The translations under genes and the position numbers were made by a program. A stretch of 11,312 bases of DNA, taken from Chloromonas sp. AAM2. Lineage: Eukaryota > Chlorophyta > Chlorophyceae > Chlamydomonadales > Chlamydomonadaceae. Positions within the stretch are counted from its first letter, which is position 1. Every line of letters begins with the position of its first letter. Shown here piece by piece: positions 5,799-11,312 of this stretch. The stretch covers positions 114,950 through 126,261 of the forward strand of contig QAXH01006671.1 of NCBI GenBank assembly GCA_004335635.1, written 5' to 3'. The notes under the pieces were generated by a model, which did no database searches, was not told the DNA's origin, and worked only from the letters and a program-made list of their open reading frames with translations.

Positions 5799-6815
5799 AT
5801 GAGACATACGGTTTTTCTGTTAATAGCTTTAAGCATGATATTCGGGCTTAGCTCTTGTTCTTTGTTCGATAACAACCAAATGCCTGATTGTCTGAAAGCC
5901 AAAAAAGGTGAAGATTCTCCGGGTATAGTAACATGTAGTAACCCTTTATTCTTTAACCGCCCCGCCTGGCATCCGGAAGGTGAATGGATAGCTGCTGAAC
6001 ATGCAGATAGTATGGATACCAACAGTGATGGTAAAAATGATACTTGGTTTGTTGGGATATGGCTGGTACACGCCGAAACTGGACAAACCCAACCACTGCT
6101 TCCCTTTGGCGGAGCACCGGACTGGAACCCGGCCGGTACGCATTTAGCTGTTCATTCCGGAGGTGGTATATACACTGTAGAGGTCCCTTCACTCAAGCCT
6201 GCCCTTTATGATAGCAGCAGTGTCACCCGTGTCACTGATTTTGATGCCCCTACCTTTTATCCAACGTGGAGTAGCGATGGCGAGTGGATTGCTTTTGATA
6301 CAAATTACCAAGATAAAAAAGGAGCTAATGTAATATGGAAAATTAGGAAAGATGGTACAGATTTGACTGATATAAGTATTCATCAGGTAGGTGAGTGGCG
6401 TTTTCCGGATTGGTCTGAATCAAGCTCCAAAATTACTTACGGAAGGTATGTAACGGGTGGAGCGGAAGGACCAGAAATATTTAGCATGAATACAGATGGT
6501 TCTGATTCTAAACAATTAACAGCCAGTGGTGAAAACTACTATCCAAAATTTTCACCCGATAGCCGGAAAATAATCTATGAACACTGGGATAGAATTAATA
6601 AGTCAATACGAGTTATGAATTCGGATGGAAGTGGCAAGAATGTACTTGCAAAAGACTGGTCCTCCGATATGGCCTGGAGCCCGGATGGGAAGAAAATCGT
6701 GTATGTGTTTTCCAACCAATATTATGACCGGCAGGGTAACGGGCAGCTTTGGATTATGAATGCTGATGGTAGTAATAAGCAACCGTTAACAGACCACAAA
6801 CCCTCTATGCCTTAA
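5799..6815 (+). CDS. PD40/TolB-like beta-propeller lipoprotein
   Basis: The 338-residue protein starts with a lipoprotein signal peptide; the lipobox LSSC puts the lipidated cysteine at residue 20, so it is probably membrane-anchored in the envelope. Six propeller-type repeats follow at about residues 53-66, 104-118, 153-166, 200-214, 247-260 and 289-302. They carry the PD40 pattern (for example YPTWSSDGEWIAF, YPKFSPDSRKIIY and MAWSPDGKKIVYV) and are linked by N(T/S/A)DGS turns such as MNTDGSDSKQLT. This is the fold of the TolB C-terminal domain and of many envelope binding proteins. No catalytic residues are apparent, so a binding or scaffold role is inferred. Cys31 and Cys46 could form a disulfide. 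The protease gene follows on the same strand after 127 nt, with a probable terminator between them. Confidence 0.85.
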   Translation: MRHTVFLLIALSMIFGLSSCSLFDNNQMPDCLKAKKGEDSPGIVTCSNPLFFNRPAWHPEGEWIAAEHADSMDTNSDGKNDTWFVGIWLVHAETGQTQPLLPFGGAPDWNPAGTHLAVHSGGGIYTVEVPSLKPALYDSSSVTRVTDFDAPTFYPTWSSDGEWIAFDTNYQDKKGANVIWKIRKDGTDLTDISIHQVGEWRFPDWSESSSKITYGRYVTGGAEGPEIFSMNTDGSDSKQLTASGENYYPKFSPDSRKIIYEHWDRINKSIRVMNSDGSGKNVLAKDWSSDMAWSPDGKKIVYVFSNQYYDRQGNGQLWIMNADGSNKQPLTDHKPSMP

Positions 6816-6825
6816 AGAATTAAAA

Positions 6826-6838
6826 GCCCCGCCGGGGC
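6826..6838. other. GC-rich hairpin after the lipoprotein stop codon
   Basis: GCCCC-GCC-GGGGC forms a compact 5-bp all-GC stem 10 nt after the TAA. On the plus strand no T-run follows (CCATCC does); on the minus strand it is followed by TTTTAATT. It may stabilise the 3' end or be the first stem of the structured spacer before the protease gene. Confidence 0.5.
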
Positions 6839-6849
6839 CATCCAACAGT

Positions 6850-6942
6850 TTGATCCGACACGATCAATAAACCATAGGAAGAGGTAGTCCGACAGGGCTA
6901 TTGTCTTCCTGTTTTTAATCTTAAACCAAAAACAGGAACGTC
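6850..6942 (+). promoter_or_regulatory. Structured leader with twin-loop hairpins and competing stems upstream of the protease gene
   Basis: Three stems are visible. Hairpin A is TTGATC-CGACAC-GATCAA (6850-6867). Hairpin B is the terminator stem at 6876-6910. Both show the same loop sequence TCCGACA (6854-6860 and 6888-6894). Stem C pairs TTCCTGTTTTT (6906-6916) with AAAAACAGGAA (6928-6938), a perfect 11-bp match. Stem C uses the 3' side and T-run of hairpin B, so B and C exclude each other. Stem C also buries the AGGA ribosome binding site of the protease gene, whose ATG is at 6943. This looks like an attenuator or RNA switch. No known riboswitch consensus was recognised. Confidence 0.5.
6876..6916 (+). 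terminator. Intrinsic terminator between lipoprotein and protease genes
   Basis: AGGAAGA (6876-6882) pairs with TCTTCCT (6904-6910), and inside it GTAGTCC (6884-6890) pairs with GGGCTAT (6895-6901) including two G-U pairs, around a GACA loop. Five T (6912-6916) follow after one G. It lies 26 nt before the protease start codon, so it either ends the lipoprotein transcript or attenuates read-through into the protease gene. Confidence 0.6.
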
Positions 6943-9354
6943 ATGAAAACAAATATACTCATTCCAACACTTCTTTTGAGTGTGCTTTTCGTACAGATTA
7001 GCTATGCTCAAAAATCCTTTTCCACAAATCCGGAACGGGAAATTATCGTTCATTTTTCAGATAATGTAATAAGTCACAGGCAAGCAGCTTCATCAGGTAC
7101 ATTATCAGACTATGCAATTTCTTCAAATCTTATAAAGCGCAGTTTAGATTCTGCTAACGTGGAATTTATCGGAAATCTTATTCCTGAGTTTAAAGAAGAG
7201 GATCGTCGTATACAAACGATTCAGGGAAAACAGCTCACACTTTCCGATTGGTCAAATACAATGATCATTAGAATTCCAGAAAATGGATCCGTTGATAAGC
7301 TGATAAAAAGGCTCGAACAATTGCCAAATGTAGTTTATGCCGAAGCTAATACTCCTTCTGAAAACCATGTGTTAAAACCTATGGACATCTATTTTGCTTT
7401 AAATTCTTCAGGCCATTCACTGACCATGCCTATAACCCCAAACGATCCGGATTTTACTAAACAGTGGGCACTTAAAAATACAGGCTCATCTGCTCAGGGA
7501 AGTGGAACAGTAGATGCGGATATAGATGCAGATCTGGCCTGGGATATTACAACAGGCAGCAGTTCCGTGAAAGTAGCGATTCTTGATTACGGTATTGATA
7601 CAGATCACGAAGATTTAAGCGGAAAAGTATCAGGGGATACAGGTGAAAGCAATCACGGTACAGCAATTGCCGGTATTGTTGCCGCTAAAGGAAACAACAA
7701 TAAAGGCATCACGGGAGTAGCTTATGGGGCAAACCTTATTAATGAAAGTTTCAGTTCAGCTACTCCATCCAACGTTGCCAACGCACTTATAAGTGCACGA
7801 AACAGAGGCGCAAAAATTATGAATTATAGCTTTGGAGGGAGCTATAGTGTAACTCGAAGGAGAGCTATTCGAGACAACTATAAGCTCAACAATGTATTTA
7901 TTACATCAATTGGAAACGATGGGGACTCTGGTAAAAAATACCCTGCTACAATCAAAGATGGTTTAATCAGCGTGGGTGCTACAACCAATACGGATGCCAA
8001 AGCCTCTTATTCTAACACAGGAAGCTGGCTTGATGTTGTAGCCCCTGGAGGAAGTGGAAGTATCGGTTCAGGAGATCTGCTCTACACGACCATTAGCGGA
8101 GGAGGTTATTCCGATTATTATCAAGCTGATGGTGGATTTTTAGATACTCCAATTGAAGGGACTTCATTTGCCGCTCCCCACGTAGCTGGAATTGCTGCTT
8201 TATTACTATCAGAGAATCCGAATCTATACAATGATGATATAGAAAACCTTATTGAAATTTCTGCAGAGGATAAAGGTAATCCTGGTTTTGATAATAGCTT
8301 TGGCCACGGACGCGTAAATGCCCATGAAGCTTTAAAATTGCTGCAAAGCCCGTATGTAATGAATTATAATGAGAAAACTGGAGGGTCTGTATACTCTACC
8401 AGCTCTGAACACAATATGTGGATTTATGATGTCAGCGGACTCGCTTCTACCTATTACCGAGTTAAAAGAAAAGAAGTAAGAAAAAATATCAGTTTTTCCT
8501 ATCTGGACGAACCGAATGTATGGTGTAGAGGTGTGGAATCAACAGGCTGGAACAAAGAAGAGGATAATACAGGCTCTGCCCGAAATTACGGTCAAGGTTT
8601 TTGTGAACCCGTTCCCGGTACCGTCACAAATACCAGTGCTACCCTTAGGACCTATATTTATGATGTATGGGAAACAAATTATTTAGGCCAAAAAGGAAAT
8701 TTTCGTGGCACCTACCCCACTTCAGCATCCAATGTAGAATTCGCCTATACCGTACTCGGCATACCCGGAACACCTCCTCCTTCTGTTGACATAAGCGGTC
8801 CCACCGTGGTGCAGTATAACGAAACCGAAACTTGGTATTCCAATGCCTCAGGGGGAGAAACTCCTTATTCTTTTGTGTGGCATAGTTCTAGTGATGGTGG
8901 TTATTCATGGACTCAAATCGGTACCTCTGCCAACTACACCGGATCCTTCCCGCTGACATCAAACTTAAAGCTTCGGGTAACGGTAACCGACGATAACTCT
9001 GAAACAGATCAGGACATTATGGACGTGGTAGTAACCGATGGCGGCTGCATTATTTGTAAATCTGTTAACCTCCCTCAAGAGTTTGCCCTAAATCAAAACT
9101 ATCCTAACCCGTTTAACCCATCCACCCAAATAAAATATGCCCTTCCTGAGCAGGCTGATGTAACCATCCGGGTGTACAATATTATGGGGCAGCAGGTAGC
9201 TACCTTAGTTAATGCCAGCATGGGCGCTGGGTTTCATGAGGTAAATTTTGACGCCGGTAGTTTAGCCAGCGGAATGTATCTGGCCCGCATGGAAGCCATT
9301 GGGCAATCCGGAGACGTATTCACTCAGGAATTAAAAATGCAGTTGTTGAAGTAA
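6943..9354 (+). CDS. Secreted subtilisin-like (S8) serine protease with T9SS sorting domain
   Basis: The 803-residue protein has a Sec signal peptide (cleavage near residue 22, after SYA). An I9-like propeptide follows to about residue 145 ([11 protein letters not shown]...[12 protein letters not shown]). The S8 domain spans about 195-465 with the catalytic triad Asp215 (ILDYGID), His238 (NHGT) and Ser408 ([11 protein letters not shown]) and the oxyanion Asn325 (SIGND). Residues 470-610 form an unrecognised beta-rich region with Cys528 and Cys554. A PKD-like domain (about 612-698) and a CIIC motif (702-705) lead to a type A T9SS sorting domain (about 712-803), which directs export across the outer membrane and surface attachment or release. 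The protein probably digests extracellular protein. The residue after the catalytic Asp is Tyr rather than the usual Ser/Thr. The start is supported by AGGA 5 nt upstream. Confidence 0.93.
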   Translation: MKTNILIPTLLLSVLFVQISYAQKSFSTNPEREIIVHFSDNVISHRQAASSGTLSDYAISSNLIKRSLDSANVEFIGNLIPEFKEEDRRIQTIQGKQLTLSDWSNTMIIRIPENGSVDKLIKRLEQLPNVVYAEANTPSENHVLKPMDIYFALNSSGHSLTMPITPNDPDFTKQWALKNTGSSAQGSGTVDADIDADLAWDITTGSSSVKVAILDYGIDTDHEDLSGKVSGDTGESNHGTAIAGIVAAKGNNNKGITGVAYGANLINESFSSATPSNVANALISARNRGAKIMNYSFGGSYSVTRRRAIRDNYKLNNVFITSIGNDGDSGKKYPATIKDGLISVGATTNTDAKASYSNTGSWLDVVAPGGSGSIGSGDLLYTTISGGGYSDYYQADGGFLDTPIEGTSFAAPHVAGIAALLLSENPNLYNDDIENLIEISAEDKGNPGFDNSFGHGRVNAHEALKLLQSPYVMNYNEKTGGSVYSTSSEHNMWIYDVSGLASTYYRVKRKEVRKNISFSYLDEPNVWCRGVESTGWNKEEDNTGSARNYGQGFCEPVPGTVTNTSATLRTYIYDVWETNYLGQKGNFRGTYPTSASNVEFAYTVLGIPGTPPPSVDISGPTVVQYNETETWYSNASGGETPYSFVWHSSSDGGYSWTQIGTSANYTGSFPLTSNLKLRVTVTDDNSETDQDIMDVVVTDGGCIICKSVNLPQEFALNQNYPNPFNPSTQIKYALPEQADVTIRVYNIMGQQVATLVNASMGAGFHEVNFDAGSLASGMYLARMEAIGQSGDVFTQELKMQLLK

Positions 9355-9382
9355 CAGATAACTTTTTCTAAACGTATTATTT

Positions 9383-9409
9383 AGCCTCGCCTTTTGAGCG
9401 GGGCTTTTT
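9383..9409 (+). terminator. Intrinsic terminator of the protease gene
   Basis: AGCCTCGC (9383-9390) pairs with GCGGGGCT (9398-9405) with one wobble pair around a 7-nt loop, followed by five T. It starts 28 nt after the stop codon. Confidence 0.85.
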
Positions 9410-9506
9410 ATTCGTCGGACCACTTCTTGGTTTGTTCGGGTGGGTTTGCTTGTGGTTGTTGAGATCTTGCCTCAAACAAGTCTTTCTTTTTAGTGGTCGG
9501 ACGAGT
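9410..9506. repeat. Imperfect 15-bp inverted repeat flanking a 67-bp segment
   Basis: ATTCGTCGGACCACT (9410-9424) and AGTGGTCGGACGAGT (9492-9506) are reverse complements except for one mismatch and one wobble. The segment between them is G/T-rich on the plus strand, so on the minus strand it is rich in C and A and poor in G. It lies in the convergent gap between the protease terminator and the end of the third amidohydrolase gene. It may be a small repeat element or part of a Rho-type 3' end for the minus-strand gene. Confidence 0.5.
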
Positions 9507-9608
9507 TTTTACTCCTCAATCACACACCTTCCAGCTTAATTCGATTTCAAAATTGGAACTTGGATATTGGATTTCTCATGTTTCCCGTTTTCGAGATTTC
9601 ATGGCAAC

Positions 9609-10949
9609 TTACTGATTGTAGTAAGACTCAATCTCCGCCAATTTCTCATCAATCATTTCGCGGGAATACCATTTACCCTGCACCATAACGCCGGAGTGGT
9701 TTTGAATGGCTGACAGATTTTCTAACGGATTTCCATCCACCAAAATGAGGTCAGCTCGCTGTCCCGTTGCTATGATTCCAAAATCATCCCAATCCGCAAA
9801 ATATTCGCCTACAAGTTTAGTTCCGCTTTCCAGGATTTCGTAGTTGGTCATTCCCGCAGCTTTCATATAGGGAAGTTCGCGATGGATAGAAAATCCGGGC
9901 ACGCTAAAAAGTTGTGGGGCATCGGTTCCCATCAAAATTTTAACGCCGGCTTCGTTCATTTCGTCAAGAATTCGGGTTCGCAACTCAGCTTGTTCCTGAG
10001 GATCTCCAATCGCATAACCGGTTTGAGGATTGTCGGCAAAGTTGAAGTAATTTTCTTTTACGGCTTCGGGAATATATTTCAGCTCGTCGTACTGTTTCAT
10101 AGCTTCGTAATCGGCCGCCCCGATGATGGTTTCCCAAAGTGCCATAGTCGGAACAATCCACACATCATTTTCTTTGGTGAGTTGAATAACTTCATCCAGC
10201 TTCTCTTCCATTTCATCGCCTTCAAACTGACTCAGATACGCCACATAGCCATCCACATGATCGATGGTAATTTGTCCGGATTCAATGGCATGTATAACTC
10301 CTACATCGGCGGGAACATGTCCACCAAAAGTGATTCTTACTTCATTAGCCGCTTCCACCATGGCATCGTATTCTTCCAGCGATAATCCGGGGTGAATTTT
10401 GAGCAGGTCCCAGCCTTCTTCATATTGCTGAATGGCTCGCTCTCTGGCTTGTTCAGGAGAAGAAATGGTATTCCCGTTAAAACTTGGTCCGGCGAGGTAA
10501 AGGTTCGGCCCGATGTAAGCGCCTGAATTCACGCTGTCTTTCAATGCAAGCTGATCTTCGTAACCAAGCATCCCTCGTACTGTTGTAATTCCATTGGAAA
10601 TGTACAGAAACAACGTGCTTTTCACATATTCCTCATCAAAATAAGCAGGAGCATTGGGACCCGGATTGGTAGGCGGAACGTGACCATGCATTTCAGCAAG
10701 ACCAGGAATGAGGTATTTTCCCATACCGTCAATAATGGTTGAACCGGGTGCAATTTCAAAATCATCGGAAGATTTGATCTCAACAATACGGTCACCTTCT
10801 ATCACTACCGTTTGATTTTCCAGCACCCGATTTTCATCCATAGGAATAACATTCACATGGGTAAATACGATCTGATCTGTTGATTGCTGAGCATCAGAAC
10901 AAGCAGCTAATAGTGAAAATAATAGAACAAAAAGCAGAATATGTTTCAT
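9609..10949 (-). CDS. Lipoprotein amidohydrolase (imidazolonepropionase-related), probably active
   Basis: The 446-residue protein has a lipoprotein signal peptide with lipobox LLAAC (lipidated Cys17), so it is envelope-anchored. It shows the complete ligand set of the lysine-bridged amidohydrolase group: HxH in PGLAEMHGH (His88, His90), the bridging lysine in LLKIHPGLS (Lys184), FGGHVP (His211), TIDHVDG (His231) and the active-site aspartate in LMGTDAPQ (Asp343). The C-terminal GIIATGQRADLILVDGNPLE block closes the beta-sandwich. Relatives hydrolyse dipeptides with C-terminal basic or other residues, or small cyclic amides; the substrate here is unknown. It is not closely similar to the tandem pair at 2564-5073, which lack the KIH motif. 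The start codon has a weak ribosome binding site. The gene upstream is on the same strand, 45 nt away. Confidence 0.9.
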   Translation of the reverse strand: MKHILLFVLLFSLLAACSDAQQSTDQIVFTHVNVIPMDENRVLENQTVVIEGDRIVEIKSSDDFEIAPGSTIIDGMGKYLIPGLAEMHGHVPPTNPGPNAPAYFDEEYVKSTLFLYISNGITTVRGMLGYEDQLALKDSVNSGAYIGPNLYLAGPSFNGNTISSPEQARERAIQQYEEGWDLLKIHPGLSLEEYDAMVEAANEVRITFGGHVPADVGVIHAIESGQITIDHVDGYVAYLSQFEGDEMEEKLDEVIQLTKENDVWIVPTMALWETIIGAADYEAMKQYDELKYIPEAVKENYFNFADNPQTGYAIGDPQEQAELRTRILDEMNEAGVKILMGTDAPQLFSVPGFSIHRELPYMKAAGMTNYEILESGTKLVGEYFADWDDFGIIATGQRADLILVDGNPLENLSAIQNHSGVMVQGKWYSREMIDEKLAEIESYYNQ

Positions 10950-10994
10950 GGCCTGGACTTTTATAAAGAAGTGGAAGTAACGGTAATATACTCT

Positions 10995-11312
10995 TTAATT
11001 CGGTTCAACAGACTCGCCCCTGATATTTTTCTTCAACCCACTGTAGGCATCCCGAACAGCATCCCCAAAAGTCCCTTTTTCTTCCTTAATATCTTCCGGT
11101 TTCAGTACTTCCAGTTTCAGGCTTCCGCGATAAAAGAAATACATGCTGATGGCCATCACGGTATGAGCAAGGTCGAGGTGGTTGAACCAGGTATGCAATC
11201 CAATTTCACTGGTGTAGAAGAAAGCAGCCAGCGTGGCAAATAAAACGGACAAGAAAAAGATTCTGCTGCCTTCATTGCGCGTTCGCCAGTACACTAAAAA
11301 GTGCAATGGAAG
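10995..11312 (-). CDS. C-terminal part of a multi-pass membrane protein, cut by the window edge
   Basis: The frame is open to the right edge (106 codons ending at TAA 10995-10997). A TTG near the edge could be read as a start, but codons for Leu-Pro precede it, so this is more likely the end of a longer protein. At least two hydrophobic helices are visible (about FFLSVLFATLAAFFYTSEIG and LAHTVMAISMYFFYRG), with the polar motif WFNHLDLAH between them. His and Asp residues at a helix start like this occur in several seven-helix families such as ceramidase-like proteins, but I cannot assign one. A charged tail of about 40 residues is probably cytoplasmic. It is followed after 45 nt by the lipoprotein amidohydrolase gene, so the two may be co-transcribed. 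Confidence 0.68.
   Translation of the reverse strand, partial: LPLHFLVYWRTRNEGSRIFFLSVLFATLAAFFYTSEIGLHTWFNHLDLAHTVMAISMYFFYRGSLKLEVLKPEDIKEEKGTFGDAVRDAYSGLKKNIRGESVEPN

Noticed and set aside
6826..6838. Plus-strand intrinsic terminator of the lipoprotein gene
   Set aside because: The GC stem is not followed by a T-run on the plus strand; the stem at 6876-6910 with its T-run is a better candidate.
6850..6942. A known riboswitch class or an ANTAR-type element
   Set aside because: I compared it from memory with cyclic-di-GMP, TPP, SAM, cobalamin and ANTAR consensus features. The hexaloops are CGACAC/CGACAG, without the A1 and G4 expected for ANTAR, and no ligand-class core motif is visible. 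It is kept only as an unclassified structured leader.
9882..10385. 167-codon open frame on the plus strand
   Set aside because: It lies entirely antisense to the third amidohydrolase gene, whose metal motifs and lipobox are clear; the translated sequence has no domain logic.
10995..11306. Complete 103-residue gene starting at a TTG near the right edge
   Set aside because: The frame stays open upstream of the TTG to the window edge, and the protein begins in the middle of a membrane topology, so it is treated as a C-terminal fragment.

Overview
The window is bacterial and most likely comes from the Balneolota/Rhodothermota branch of the Bacteroidota-like phyla, for example a Balneolaceae marine heterotroph. 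The main clue is the end of the large secreted protease at 6943-9354. Its type IX secretion (T9SS) sorting domain has the [10 protein letters not shown]...YNIMGQ...GFHEV pattern common in Balneolota, Rhodothermota and Ignavibacteria. The moderate GC content, periplasmic amidohydrolases and PD40-propeller lipoprotein fit. The placement is inferred from family knowledge, not from a marker gene.

Region 1 (1-2357, minus strand): reading in the direction of transcription, there is a small antitoxin-like gene, a RelE/ParE-family toxin gene, a YihY/BrkB inner-membrane protein and a SixA-like phosphohistidine phosphatase. The genes are packed tightly: an 8-nt overlap, a 13-nt gap and a 4-nt ATGA overlap. 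They may be one transcript. Downstream, the first 67 codons of an unrecognised protein run off the left edge.

Region 2 (2453-5073, minus): two exported amidohydrolases of the imidazolonepropionase-like group are coupled by an ATGA overlap and end in a strong intrinsic terminator. The upstream gene (3760-5073) keeps the metal ligands. The downstream gene (2564-3763) has lost most of them and looks like a pseudoenzyme or dedicated partner.

Region 3 (5074-5798): a 725-bp gap between divergent genes. It holds a 17-bp inverted repeat, a nested hairpin, a decayed fragment of a T9SS sorting domain still in frame and followed by its terminator, and the upstream region of the next gene.

Region 4 (5799-9409, plus): a PD40/TolB-like beta-propeller lipoprotein, then a 127-nt structured spacer, then an 803-residue subtilisin-like (S8) protease with propeptide, PKD-like and T9SS sorting domains, closed by an intrinsic terminator. 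The spacer contains two hairpins with the same loop sequence, a terminator, and a competing hairpin that covers the protease ribosome binding site. This is the best candidate for an undescribed regulatory element here.

Region 5 (9410-11312, minus): an imperfect 15-bp inverted repeat, a third amidohydrolase (a lipoprotein with all expected metal ligands), and the C-terminal end of a multi-pass membrane protein that runs off the right edge.

Overall the window suggests a peptide- and organic-matter-degrading heterotroph with secreted proteolysis and envelope-located hydrolases. No CRISPR array, tRNA, rRNA, insertion sequence or phage gene was seen.
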